NCBI RefSeq assembly: GCF_009711265.1
Contig: NZ_WMII01000003.1
Coordinates: forward strand, 124,001-188,000
Origin: Paracoccus shanxieyensis
GTDB taxonomy: Bacteria > Pseudomonadota > Alphaproteobacteria > Rhodobacterales > Rhodobacteraceae
Direction: 5' to 3'
Length of the DNA stretch: 64,000 nt
Part shown: positions 31,340 through 39,344 of the stretch, in pieces
Position numbering within the stretch: position 1 is the stretch's first letter
How the letters are laid out: each line of letters begins with the position of its first letter
The notes under the pieces: model-generated
What the model saw: only the letters and a program-made list of their open reading frames with translations
Databases searched by the model: none
What the model was told of the DNA's origin: nothing
Program-made: the position numbers and the translations under genes

Positions 31340-31363
31340 CCCCTGTTAAGACGCTAACAGGGG
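31340..31363 (+). promoter_or_regulatory. inverted repeat overlapping the pntA ribosome binding site
   Basis: CCCCTGTTA (31340-31348) and TAACAGGGG (31355-31363) are perfect 9-bp arms around AGACGC. The 3' arm overlaps the first bases of the pntA Shine-Dalgarno GGAGG (31362-31366). In RNA it could mask the site; as DNA it could be a repressor operator. A possible TTGTGA-18-TATGCA promoter (31309-31338) ends just before it, which favours the operator reading. Confidence 0.5.
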
Positions 31364-31373
31364 AGGTGCCTTC

Positions 31374-32948
31374 GTGAAGATCGGCGCTTTGAAAGAGAGT
31401 TTCGAGGGTGAGGCGCGGGTCGCCATCACTCCGTCCTCGGCAGCCCATCTGAAGAAGCTGGGTCACGAGGTTTTCGTGCAATCCGGCGCCGGCATCCGTG
31501 CCGGCTTTTCGGACGGCGCTTATCAGGCGGCAGGCATCACGGTCGAACCGACTGCCAGCGCCCTGATCAATGACGTGGATGTCGTGGTCAAGGTGCGCCC
31601 GCCCGAAAGCGATGAGATCGGCCAGATGCGCCGGGGTCAGACGCTGATTTCGCATTTCTGGCCCGCCCAGAATGCCGATCTGCTGGAGGCCGCGCGCGAA
31701 CAGGGCGTCACCGCCATCGCCATGGACATGGTGCCGCGCATCTCGCGCGCGCAAAAGATGGACGCGCTGTCCTCGATGGCGAATATCGCGGGCTATCGCG
31801 CGGTGATCGAGGCTGCGAACAATTTTGGCCGCTTCTTCACGGGTCAGGTGACGGCTGCGGGCAAGGTGCCGCCGGCCAAGGTGCTGATCGTCGGTGCGGG
31901 CGTGGCAGGCCTTGCCGCCATCGGTGCGGCGACCAGTCTGGGCGCGCAGGTCTATGCCTTCGACGTGCGGCCGGAAGTGGCCGAGCAGATCGAGTCGATG
32001 GGCGCGGAATTCGTCTATCTGGACTTTTCCGAAGCCCAGACCGACGGCGCGACCACGGGCGGCTATGCGGCGCCGTCCTCGCCCGAGTTCCGCGAAGCGC
32101 AGCTGAAGAAATTCCGCGAACTCGCGCCCCAGATGGATATCGTCATCACCACGGCGCTGATCCCCGGCCGCCCGGCACCGAAGCTGTGGACCGAGGACAT
32201 GGTTCAGGCGATGAAGACCGGCAGCGTCATCGTGGACCTTGCCGCAGAACGCGGCGGCAACTGCGATCTGACCATCCCGGATGAGCGTTTCGTCACCGAA
32301 AACGGCGTCGTCATCATCGGCTATACCGATTTCCCTTCGCGGATGGGCGCACAGGCCTCCGAGCTTTATGGCAACAACATCCGCCATATGCTGGCCGACC
32401 TGACCCCCGCCAAGGATGGCGTCATCGTCCAGAACATGGAAGATGACGTGATCCGCGGCGCGACCGTTACCCATGACGGCGATGTGACATGGCCGCCGCC
32501 GCCGCCCAAGGTCGCGGCTATCGCGGCACAGAAGCCCAAGGAAAAGGCCCGCGAACTGACGCCCGAGGAAAAGCGGGCGAATGAAGTCGCGGCCTTCAAG
32601 GCGCAGACCAAGTCGCAGGTGACGCTGCTTGCGGCAGGCGCGCTGGTGATGCTGCTGGTGGGCTGGGTTGCACCGCCCAGCTTTCTTGCGCATTTCATCG
32701 TTTTCGTTCTGGCCTGTTTCGTGGGCTTTCAGGTCATCTGGAATGTCAGCCATTCGCTGCACACGCCGCTGATGGCGATCACCAACGCCATTTCCTCGAT
32801 CATCATCGTCGGCGCGCTGCTGCAGATCGGTTCGGGGTCGTGGCTGGTCGTGGTGCTGGGCGCGCTGTCGGTGCTGATGGCCGGGGTCAATATCTTTGGC
32901 GGCTTCCTGGTCACGCGCCGGATGCTGGCCATGTTCCAGAAGTCGTAA
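31374..32948 (+). CDS. pntA: NAD(P) transhydrogenase subunit alpha
   Basis: With PntB it couples proton entry to hydride transfer from NADH to NADP+, supplying NADPH. The 524 residues join the soluble NAD-binding domain I ([20 protein letters not shown] to about residue 380, with the Rossmann motif [13 protein letters not shown]) to a C-terminal membrane part of four helices. The fusion is the E. coli arrangement; some alphaproteobacteria split it into PntAA and PntAB. A charged linker ([19 protein letters not shown]) joins the two. The start is GTG with GGAGG at seven bases. PntB follows after ten bases. Confidence 0.96.
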   Translation: MKIGALKESFEGEARVAITPSSAAHLKKLGHEVFVQSGAGIRAGFSDGAYQAAGITVEPTASALINDVDVVVKVRPPESDEIGQMRRGQTLISHFWPAQNADLLEAAREQGVTAIAMDMVPRISRAQKMDALSSMANIAGYRAVIEAANNFGRFFTGQVTAAGKVPPAKVLIVGAGVAGLAAIGAATSLGAQVYAFDVRPEVAEQIESMGAEFVYLDFSEAQTDGATTGGYAAPSSPEFREAQLKKFRELAPQMDIVITTALIPGRPAPKLWTEDMVQAMKTGSVIVDLAAERGGNCDLTIPDERFVTENGVVIIGYTDFPSRMGAQASELYGNNIRHMLADLTPAKDGVIVQNMEDDVIRGATVTHDGDVTWPPPPPKVAAIAAQKPKEKARELTPEEKRANEVAAFKAQTKSQVTLLAAGALVMLLVGWVAPPSFLAHFIVFVLACFVGFQVIWNVSHSLHTPLMAITNAISSIIIVGALLQIGSGSWLVVVLGALSVLMAGVNIFGGFLVTRRMLAMFQKS

Positions 32949-32958
32949 GGAGGGCATG

Positions 32959-34398
32959 ATGGAATTCGGAGTAAGCACCGCCGCCTATGTGGTCGCGGCC
33001 GTCCTGTTCATCCTGTCGCTGGGTGGACTTTCGGGGCAGGAAAGCGCCAAGCGCGCGGTCTGGTACGGCATTGCCGCCATGGCGCTGGCCGTGGTCGCCA
33101 CGCTCTTCGGGCCGGGCGCGGGCAACTGGTTCTTGTCGCTGGTCATGCTGGCCATTGGCGGCGGCATTGGCTGGATCGTCGCCAAACGCGTGCAGATGAC
33201 GGAAATGCCGCAGCTTGTCGCGGCGATGCACAGCCTTGTCGGCCTTGCCGCCGTGCTGATCGGCTTCAACGCGCAGTTTGAACTGGGCCGCGTGCTGCGG
33301 GCCAAGGCCGCTGATGCCACCGCGCATTTCGAGGGCTTCGCCGCCGTTCTGGCCCACAAAACCCCTGCCGAGATCGCCATGCTGAAGGTCGAGGTCGCGC
33401 TGGGGATCTTCATCGGTGCGGTGACCTTCACCGGCTCGATCGTGGCCTTCGGGAAACTGGCGGGCAAGATCGACGGCAAGCCGAAGAAGCTGCCCGGCGG
33501 TCACGCGCTGAATGCGGGCGCGGCGATCCTGTCGCTGCTGGCGGTGATCCTGTATTGCTCGGTCGGTGCGCCCGTGCTGTGGCTGCTGGTCATCACGCTG
33601 CTGGCGATGTTCATCGGCTATCACCTGATCATGGGCATCGGCGGCGCGGACATGCCGGTCGTGGTGTCGATGCTGAACAGCTATTCCGGCTGGGCGGCCG
33701 CGGCCATCGGCTTTACGCTGGGCAATGACCTCTTGATCGTGGTCGGGGCGCTGGTCGGCTCGTCCGGGGCGATCCTGTCCTATATCATGTGCAAGGCGAT
33801 GAACCGCAATTTCGTCAGCGTCATCCTTGGCGGCTTCGGCGGCGAAGCGGGACCGGCCATGGAGATCGAGGGAGAGCAGATCGCCATCGACGCGGATGGC
33901 GTGGCCTCGGCGCTGAACGATGCCGATGAGATCATCATCGTGCCGGGCTATGGCATGGCGGTGGCACAGGCGCAGCAATCGGTCAGCGAACTGACCCGCA
34001 AGCTGCGCGCGCGCGGCAAGAATGTGCGTTTCGCCATTCACCCCGTCGCGGGCCGTCTGCCGGGCCACATGAACGTGCTCTTGGCCGAGGCAAAGGTGCC
34101 TTACGACATCGTGCTGGAAATGGATGAGATCAACGACGATTTCCCCAATACCGACGTGGTGATCGTCATCGGCTCGAACGACATCGTGAACCCGGCCGCT
34201 CAGGAAGACCCGAACAGCCCCATCGCCGGCATGCCGGTGCTGGAGGTCTGGAAGGCCAAGCAGGTCTTTGTCAGCAAACGCGGGCAGGGCACGGGCTATT
34301 CGGGCATCGAAAATCCGCTGTTCTACAAGGAGAATACGCGGATGTTCTATGGCGATGCCAAGAAGTCCATCGACCAGCTTCTGCCGATGATCGAGTGA
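32959..34398 (+). CDS. pntB: NAD(P) transhydrogenase subunit beta
   Basis: Inner-membrane and NADP(H)-binding subunit of the proton-translocating transhydrogenase. The 479 residues have about nine membrane helices (to about residue 270) followed by the soluble domain III with the fingerprint [18 protein letters not shown], the segment [18 protein letters not shown] and the terminal [12 protein letters not shown]. The ATG at 32959 has TAAGGAGG at a five-base spacing; the ATG at 32956 is too close to it. The frame is open upstream inside pntA, but without a start signal. Confidence 0.96.
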   Translation: MEFGVSTAAYVVAAVLFILSLGGLSGQESAKRAVWYGIAAMALAVVATLFGPGAGNWFLSLVMLAIGGGIGWIVAKRVQMTEMPQLVAAMHSLVGLAAVLIGFNAQFELGRVLRAKAADATAHFEGFAAVLAHKTPAEIAMLKVEVALGIFIGAVTFTGSIVAFGKLAGKIDGKPKKLPGGHALNAGAAILSLLAVILYCSVGAPVLWLLVITLLAMFIGYHLIMGIGGADMPVVVSMLNSYSGWAAAAIGFTLGNDLLIVVGALVGSSGAILSYIMCKAMNRNFVSVILGGFGGEAGPAMEIEGEQIAIDADGVASALNDADEIIIVPGYGMAVAQAQQSVSELTRKLRARGKNVRFAIHPVAGRLPGHMNVLLAEAKVPYDIVLEMDEINDDFPNTDVVIVIGSNDIVNPAAQEDPNSPIAGMPVLEVWKAKQVFVSKRGQGTGYSGIENPLFYKENTRMFYGDAKKSIDQLLPMIE

Positions 34399-34452
34399 TC
34401 AGGGGGGCGGGGCTGACAAAGCCCCGCCCGTTCCGTCCCGGCATGAGCCATG

Positions 34453-34481
34453 AAAAAGGCGGGCATCGAGCCCGCCTTTTT
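34453..34481. terminator. bidirectional terminator after pntB
   Basis: AAAAAGGCGGGC and GCCCGCCTTTTT form a 12-bp perfect stem with an ATCGA loop. It lies 55 bases after the pntB stop and immediately before the 13-bp tandem repeat. Confidence 0.9.
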
Positions 34482-34484
34482 CAT

Positions 34485-34622
34485 ATGCGCCCAACCGATG
34501 CGCCCAACCGATGCGCCCAACCGATGCGCCCAACCGATGCGCCCAACCGATGCGCCCAACCGATGCGCCCAACCGATGCGCCCAACCGATGCGCCCAACC
34601 GATGCGCCCAACCGATGCGCCC
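34485..34622. repeat. 13-bp tandem repeat, ten full copies plus a partial
   Basis: The unit ATGCGCCCAACCG repeats without a mismatch from 34485 to 34614, with eight further bases matching before it decays. Since 13 is not a multiple of three, each forward frame reads the same 13-residue period (MRPTDAPNRCAQP and its rotations), which explains several open frames here that are not genes. It sits three bases after the pntB terminator, so it is probably not transcribed from pntAB. Confidence 0.95.
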
Positions 34623-34704
34623 GGCGTATTTATTCCGACCCACACGCCTCGACCGGCATACCCCAAACCCATATCCACATGTTAGCGCAGATCAGAAAAT
34701 GATT

Positions 34705-34731
34705 AAGGCGGGCCTTCAGCGGGCCCGCCTT
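34705..34731. terminator. hairpin downstream of the small minus-strand gene
   Basis: AAGGCGGGCC and GGCCCGCCTT form a 10-bp perfect stem with a seven-base loop. It lies 32 bases after the stop of the minus-strand gene ending at 34763, and its stem is a shorter relative of the pntB terminator stem. Confidence 0.65.
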
Positions 34732-34762
34732 CGTCGTTTCGCCGATCCGTGTGGTGGTGGGA

Positions 34763-35056
34763 TCAAAGAGCCTTAAGCATGGATTTGATGACATCGGCGG
34801 GCAACGCAGGGTGCAGCGCCAGCTTGCGCGTGCGCTTTCCCCTGCGCGGGATCAGCAGGGCGCAGCGGGTGGCTACGGCCTGCGAACGCTCGGACGAGCT
34901 TTCGACGATGGCGCCGGCACGCCATCTCGATTTGGGTCCGAAGCGCATGACGGATTCGATCTGGCCGGGGACATAGCCCTCGGTTTCGATCGAATCGATC
35001 AGTTCTTCATTGATGACTGGAGGCAGGTACATGGGGCTCAGTCGGTGGTGGTGCAT
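34763..35056 (-). CDS. hypothetical protein, 97 residues
   Basis: A small basic protein without signal peptide or membrane segment. The N-terminal half (YLPPVINEELIDSIETEGYV) is acidic, and the C-terminal half is rich in Arg and Lys (IPRRGKRTRKLALHPALPAD). An in-frame stop directly precedes the first ATG, so 35056 is the earliest start; the methionine at residue 9 (35032) is an alternative. Neither has a clear Shine-Dalgarno. A terminator-like hairpin follows the stop. The upstream gap (35057-35177) is AT-richer than its surroundings. I do not recognise the family, and it could be a recent acquisition or a spurious frame. Confidence 0.5.
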   Translation of the reverse strand: MHHHRLSPMYLPPVINEELIDSIETEGYVPGQIESVMRFGPKSRWRAGAIVESSSERSQAVATRCALLIPRRGKRTRKLALHPALPADVIKSMLKAL

Positions 35057-35177
35057 TTACCACGTTGTTAATCCGACCGGCCCGCAATTTCTATCTGACC
35101 TTTTGAACAGGTCTGCCATACTGGAAAACCCAGCAGGATCAGCATACTTTGCTACTTATGGTTGCAAAACGCCCGAT

Positions 35178-35687
35178 TCAGGGGGCGATGATGATCGGGG
35201 TTCCGTCGCGCAGCATGGCGTAGATGTCCTCGACCTCGTCATCGGTCACCGCAATGCAGCCGACGGTCCAGTCGCGGCGCTGCTTTGAAAGCACCTTCCC
35301 CTCGGGGCCCTGGCCATGGATGAAGATGTCGCCGCCGGGACTTTGCCCCTGCGACAGCGCGAAGGCGGTATCCTGCGGATTGGGATAGGACACGCCGACG
35401 GACAGGTGATAGCGGCTGTTCGGGTTGCGGCGGTCGATGTAATAGACGCCCTCGGGGGTCTTGCCATCGCCTTCAAAATTCTTGTGGCCGATGGGCTGCG
35501 TGCCCAGCCCGATGTCATAGACCTTCACGGCGCGGTTGCCGCTGACCATGTACATCTTGCGTTCGCCCTTTTTGACGATGACCTGCGTGATCGGCGGTCC
35601 GTCATAGGTCTTGAACTTGCTGGGCGCACAGGCGGCCAGTCCCAGGATCAGTCCCAATGCCAGAACCCTGACAACCCAGTTTTTCAT
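35178..35687 (-). CDS. L,D-transpeptidase (YkuD domain) lipoprotein
   Basis: A predicted periplasmic or outer-membrane-facing lipoprotein of 169 residues. It carries a signal peptide with lipobox LAAC (MKNWVVRVLALGLILGLAAC). The YkuD domain follows, with the catalytic pattern IHGQG ... DWTVGCIAVTDDEV (His, then Cys in the SxGC-type motif). Such enzymes make 3-3 cross-links in peptidoglycan or attach proteins to it. The ATG at 35687 has GGGGCAGG upstream and is the start of the signal peptide; an in-frame ATG 18 codons earlier is less likely. It is divergent from the DUF3422 gene. Confidence 0.88.
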   Translation of the reverse strand: MKNWVVRVLALGLILGLAACAPSKFKTYDGPPITQVIVKKGERKMYMVSGNRAVKVYDIGLGTQPIGHKNFEGDGKTPEGVYYIDRRNPNSRYHLSVGVSYPNPQDTAFALSQGQSPGGDIFIHGQGPEGKVLSKQRRDWTVGCIAVTDDEVEDIYAMLRDGTPIIIAP

Positions 35688-35854
35688 TTGCCTGCCCCTC
35701 AGCATATGTTTTGCGCGGTATTTTGCCTGCATCCACGCCATGCGGCAATGCGCGGGCGATCACGAAAACCTGATCCTGCGGCATTTTGCCGTGCGGCGCT
35801 GCGGCGCCCGCTTTCCGGCTTGCCGCAATACGGCCTGCTGATATTCATGCGATC

Positions 35855-37147
35855 ATGATGGACGATGCCGATCACCCGCTGCGCTATGAACTGGTCAATG
35901 AGCTGCATGCCCGGCCCTCGCCGCGGCTCGAAGCGCCATGCACGGCGGTGTTTCTGGCCATCAAGGAACCGCTGGACGCCGCCAATCGTGACCGGGGCCG
36001 CGATGTCGAACATCTGGCACAGCTTTGCGCCCGGCACGGTGCGCCGCGTCCTGACCCGCAGGCGGGGCATTACAAGGCCAATCTGGGCCGCTACAAGCTG
36101 CGCTGGGAAAGCCATACCGAATTCGTGACCTATGCAGCCTTCGCGCGCGGCTTGCCGCCCCGGCCCTTCGATCCGGTGGCGGGCGAGGTGTTTCCCGCCG
36201 ATTGGCAGGCCGCCGCACCGGGCAAACGCGCCGCAGCCGTCATGGTGCATGTCGATGTTCTGCCCGAAGATCCCCGCGATCTTCTGCCCCGGCTCGAGGA
36301 CTGGTTCGCCGCGGACAGTCTTGCCTCGGTCTGGGTGCTGGACCAATCGGCGGTGGTGGCGGGCGATTTCCGCATCGACCCGGCGGGCTGGATGCGCTTT
36401 GCGGTCTTCGTGCGCCCCGATACCGGCAGCGGACGGATCGGGCGGCTGGTCCAGCGCCTGCTGGATCTGGAGACCTATCGCGCCATGTCGATGCTGGGCC
36501 TTGGCCGGGCGCGGCAATTGACCCAGCGCATGAACGCGCTGGACCCGCAGCTCAGCGCCATCGTGCAGGGCATGGCCGATGATGCGCGCCCGGCCGATCT
36601 GGTCTTGCAGGATCTGCTGTCGGTCTCGACGCAACTGGAAAGCGCCGCGACCCAGAACAGCTTCCGCTTCGGCGCGACCTCTGCCTATGAAGCGATCGTC
36701 ATGGACCGGGTCGAGGCGTTGCGCGAAACCCGGTTCATGGGCGGGCAGATGCTGACCGAATTCATGCAGCGCCGCTATCAGCCCGCGATGCGCACGGTGA
36801 AATCCGCCGAACGCCGGCTGACGGCGATGCTGGAACGGGCCGAGCGCGCCGGCGAATTGCTGCGCACCCGCGTCGATGTCTGGCGCAGCGCCCAGAACCA
36901 GGAAATCATGGAGCGGATGGACCGCCGCGCCGATCTGCAACTGCGGCTGCAGCATACGGTCGAAGGGCTGTCCGTCGTCGCCATCAGCTATTACGCGGTC
37001 GGACTTCTGGGCTATGCGCTGTATCCGCTGGCCCATGCGCTGCATATCGACAAGGCGGTGCTGATCGCCGGGCTGACGCCTCTGGTCGTGTTCGGCGTCT
37101 GGTGGTCCTTGCGCCGCATCAAGGCCCGGCTGCATGACGGGCATTGA
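35855..37147 (+). CDS. DUF3422 family membrane protein
   Basis: A 430-residue protein of the DUF3422 family, common in alpha- and betaproteobacteria but without known function. The N-terminus has the family start HPLRYELVNELHARPSP. The middle is soluble and helical, with a coiled-coil-like region around residues 310-360. The C-terminus has two transmembrane helices (VVAISYYAVGLLGYALY and AVLIAGLTPLVVFGVWW). The topology resembles CorA-like ion channels, with a long cytoplasmic domain before two C-terminal helices, but no GMN signature is seen. Tandem ATGs at 35855 and 35858 are both possible starts. Confidence 0.85.
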   Translation: MMDDADHPLRYELVNELHARPSPRLEAPCTAVFLAIKEPLDAANRDRGRDVEHLAQLCARHGAPRPDPQAGHYKANLGRYKLRWESHTEFVTYAAFARGLPPRPFDPVAGEVFPADWQAAAPGKRAAAVMVHVDVLPEDPRDLLPRLEDWFAADSLASVWVLDQSAVVAGDFRIDPAGWMRFAVFVRPDTGSGRIGRLVQRLLDLETYRAMSMLGLGRARQLTQRMNALDPQLSAIVQGMADDARPADLVLQDLLSVSTQLESAATQNSFRFGATSAYEAIVMDRVEALRETRFMGGQMLTEFMQRRYQPAMRTVKSAERRLTAMLERAERAGELLRTRVDVWRSAQNQEIMERMDRRADLQLRLQHTVEGLSVVAISYYAVGLLGYALYPLAHALHIDKAVLIAGLTPLVVFGVWWSLRRIKARLHDGH

Positions 37148-37198
37148 GCCCGGCCGCGTTCCCGGCAATACTGACACCATGGCATGACGGAGACCTTC

Positions 37199-37276
37199 AT
37201 GCGCCTGATCCTGACCCTTGCCGCGACGCTGGCCCTTTCGGGCTGCGGCCGCATCCCCCTTATCCCGTTCGTGTGA
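37199..37276 (+). CDS. 25-residue mini-lipoprotein
   Basis: A very short open frame encodes MRLILTLAATLALSGC followed by nine residues, GRIPLIPFV. This is a complete lipoprotein signal peptide with lipobox LSGC, leaving a lipidated mature peptide of only ten residues. GGAG precedes the ATG at seven bases, and the stop lies two bases before the ATG of the ArsC-like gene, so it sits within a plausible operon with correct spacing. Small lipoproteins such as entericidins are known to be this type, but I recognise no specific family. Confidence 0.6.
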   Translation: MRLILTLAATLALSGCGRIPLIPFV

Positions 37277-37278
37277 CC

Positions 37279-37620
37279 ATGAAAAAGCTTCAAATGTTCG
37301 GCCTAGGCCATTGTTCCACCTGCCAGAAAGCCCGCGCCGATCTGGAAACCGAAGGCTGGAGCGTCGATTTCCGCGATGTGAAAGACGCGCCGCTTTCCAA
37401 AGACGAATGGCAGCCGATGATCGCGGCTTTCGGCGACAAGCTGGTCAATCGCGCCAGCCTGACATGGCGTGGCATGTCCGAAGACGAACGGGCGCAGACC
37501 CCGCTGGCCATGCTGAAAGCCAAGCCCTCGCTGATGAAACGCCCGGCGATCATTCAGGGCGATCAGCATCTGCTGGGCTGGACGGCGAATGTCAAACGCG
37601 CGCTGGGTGTTCCGGCCTAG
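37279..37620 (+). CDS. ArsC/Spx-family thioredoxin-fold reductase
   Basis: The 113-residue protein has a CXXC redox motif near the N-terminus (GLGHCSTCQKARADLE) and the family segment LTWRGMSEDER followed by PSLMKRPAIIQGDQHLLGW. It belongs to the ArsC-like YffB/Spx group of thioredoxin-fold proteins; true arsenate reductase function is not implied, and no ars genes are nearby. It starts two bases after the mini-lipoprotein stop. Its TAG stop lies in a CTAG palindrome shared with the stop of the convergent YitT gene. Confidence 0.82.
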   Translation: MKKLQMFGLGHCSTCQKARADLETEGWSVDFRDVKDAPLSKDEWQPMIAAFGDKLVNRASLTWRGMSEDERAQTPLAMLKAKPSLMKRPAIIQGDQHLLGWTANVKRALGVPA

Positions 37621-38228
37621 GCGATGTAACGGTCGCGCCGGTGATTGATGGCGATGACCAGGTTCAGCACCAGCGCGCCAAGGGCAGACCATGCCACGGT
37701 CTGCCAGTCGCGCAGCGCCAAGGCCACGGCAAACAGGCAGGCGTCAAAGATCAGCTGCGTCCAGCCAGCCCGGAACCCCGTCGCATCCTGCAGATACAGC
37801 GCCACGATCCCGATCCCGCCCAGCGACGCGCCATGCCGGAACAGCGCCAGCAGCGCCGATCCGGTGATGCAGCCAAACAGCAGCGCGCCGACCAGCGGAT
37901 GCACCGCGCCGAATTGCAGCAGGCCCGGCAGCACTGTCACCAGCACCGACAGCAAGGTGACGGCGGCCAGACTTTTCAGCACGAAGCGCAGCCCCAGTCG
38001 GCGGTAACCCAGCCAGTAAAACGGCAGGTTCACCACGAAGAACACCAGCCCGAAGCTCCAGCCCGTCGCATAGCTGATCAGGATGGCCAGCCCCGCCGTC
38101 TGCCCGGTCACAAAGCCCAGATGCGTCAGCAGCACCACCCCGACCGAGGCCATGAACCCGCCATAGGCAATGCCCTGCGCGTCATCCAGCAGCCCGTGAC
38201 GGTTCGATTTCTGCGGCGTGGTTTCCAT
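37617..38228 (-). CDS. YitT family membrane protein
   Basis: A 203-residue inner-membrane protein with five to six hydrophobic helices (GIAYGGFMASVGVVLLTHLG, TAGLAILISYATGWSFGLVF and others) typical of the YitT/DUF161 family, whose function is unknown. It lacks the soluble C-terminal domain of longer Bacillus YitT proteins and is the short proteobacterial type. The ATG at 38228 is preferred over one at 38258. Its stop shares the palindrome CTAG with the ArsC-like gene on the other strand. Confidence 0.82.
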   Translation of the reverse strand: METTPQKSNRHGLLDDAQGIAYGGFMASVGVVLLTHLGFVTGQTAGLAILISYATGWSFGLVFFVVNLPFYWLGYRRLGLRFVLKSLAAVTLLSVLVTVLPGLLQFGAVHPLVGALLFGCITGSALLALFRHGASLGGIGIVALYLQDATGFRAGWTQLIFDACLFAVALALRDWQTVAWSALGALVLNLVIAINHRRDRYIA

Positions 38229-38280
38229 GCTGCCTGATGCCCCGTCACCACGCCCCATGCAAGGGCGCGAACGCCCCCGC

Positions 38281-38302
38281 TTCTTCGTTCCCGAAATACT
38301 CC
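38281..38302. repeat. dispersed intergenic core motif, copy 1
   Basis: TTCTTCGTTCCCGAAATACT and two more bases, followed by CCGCCGGAGGC. It lies 20 bases beyond the stop of the binding-protein gene on the minus strand. This copy has the core but only a small hairpin. Confidence 0.65.
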
Positions 38303-38321
38303 CGCCGGAGGCGTCCTGCCG

Positions 38322-39311
38322 TCAGTCGAAAGCGCGATCGGTGATCATAGTGACATAGGCCCCCTCAGGCGCCTTGGTGATCACCGGATCCGAGCCGCCC
38401 GACAGCAGCGTGTCCACCGTGCGCTGATAATCCGCCGGATCCAGAACCCCGGTCGAGCCCTCGGTCAGCTTCGCCACTTCCTCGGCCATGCGCAGCTGAT
38501 GCGCTTCGGTCTGGGCGCCGGTCTCGTCGTTTTCCAGCACGATATCGGCGGCTTCCTTGGGGTTCGCCGCGGCATATTCAAAGCCCTTCATCGTGGCGCG
38601 CACGAAGCGCACCAGCGCGGTGACCTTGTCCTTGTCCTGCAAGGTCGGCTCCAGCACATAAAGCCCGTCCTCCAGCGTCGAAACACCTTGTTCGTCATAT
38701 TTGAACGTCACCAGATCCTCGGGCGACAGGCCGGCATCCAGAACCTGCCCATATTCGTTATAGGTCATGGTGCTGATGCAATCGGCCTGTTTCTGCAGCA
38801 AGGGATCGACGTTGAAGCCCTGTTTCAGCACCGTCACACCCTCGGGACCGCCATCGGTCTTCAGCCCCAGCGTGTTCATCCAGGACAGGAACGGATATTC
38901 ATTGCCGGAAAACCAGACGCCCAGCGTCTTGCCCTTGAAATCGGCGGGCGAGGTGATGCCGGTTTCCTTGCGGCAGGTCAGCATCATGCCGGATTTCTTG
39001 AAGGGCTGGGCGATATTGACGATGGCCAAACCCTTTTCGCGGGCGGCCAGCGCGGCGGGCATCCATTCGACGACGACATCCGCGCCGCCGCCCGCCAGAA
39101 CCTGCACCGGCGCAATATCGGGACCGCCGGGCTTGATGGTGACATTCAGCCCTTCCTCTTCGTAAAAGCCCTTGTCCTGCGCGACGTAATAGCCGTCGAA
39201 CTGGGCCTGCGTGACCCATTTAAGCTGCACGGTCAAAGGCAGCGCATCCTGCGCCTGCGCCATGCCCGACATCAGCGCCAAAGCGCCCGCGAACCCCAGA
39301 ATGGCCTTCAT
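38322..39311 (-). CDS. NMT1/THI5-type ABC transporter substrate-binding protein, pyrimidine island
   Basis: A periplasmic binding protein of 329 residues with a Sec signal peptide (MKAILGFAGALALMSGMAQA, cleavage near AQA-QD). The mature protein has the NMT1/THI5 hallmarks VQLKWVTQAQFDGYYVAQDK and GFYEEEGLNVTIKPGGPD. In other clusters this family binds pyrimidine-like compounds or thiamine precursors; here the neighbours are dihydropyrimidinase and N-carbamoyl hydrolase, so a pyrimidine or hydantoin substrate is likely (inference). GGAGAGAG precedes the ATG at 39311. It is the last gene of the leftward pyrimidine operon. Confidence 0.85.
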   Translation of the reverse strand: MKAILGFAGALALMSGMAQAQDALPLTVQLKWVTQAQFDGYYVAQDKGFYEEEGLNVTIKPGGPDIAPVQVLAGGGADVVVEWMPAALAAREKGLAIVNIAQPFKKSGMMLTCRKETGITSPADFKGKTLGVWFSGNEYPFLSWMNTLGLKTDGGPEGVTVLKQGFNVDPLLQKQADCISTMTYNEYGQVLDAGLSPEDLVTFKYDEQGVSTLEDGLYVLEPTLQDKDKVTALVRFVRATMKGFEYAAANPKEAADIVLENDETGAQTEAHQLRMAEEVAKLTEGSTGVLDPADYQRTVDTLLSGGSDPVITKAPEGAYVTMITDRAFD

Positions 39312-39344
39312 CTCTCTCTCCACTGTTGCCGGGGTCTTTGCCCC

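Larger units (their letters stand above)
34399..34762. other. gene-free stretch: two terminators and a tandem repeat
   Basis: The 364 bases between pntB and the small minus-strand gene hold the bidirectional terminator (34453-34481), the 13-bp tandem array (34485-34622), a short unremarkable spacer and a second hairpin (34705-34731). No convincing coding sequence is seen; the open frames are products of the array's periodicity. Confidence 0.75.

Noticed and set aside
34485..34622. CRISPR array or iteron origin
   Set aside because: The units are only 13 bp and directly abutting, with no unique spacers. No cas, rep or AT-rich unwinding region is nearby.
34395..34776. Plus- and minus-strand frames made of a repeated 13-residue peptide
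   Set aside because: They arise solely from the 13-bp tandem repeat, which reads through in all frames. No start signal or conserved flank supports a gene.
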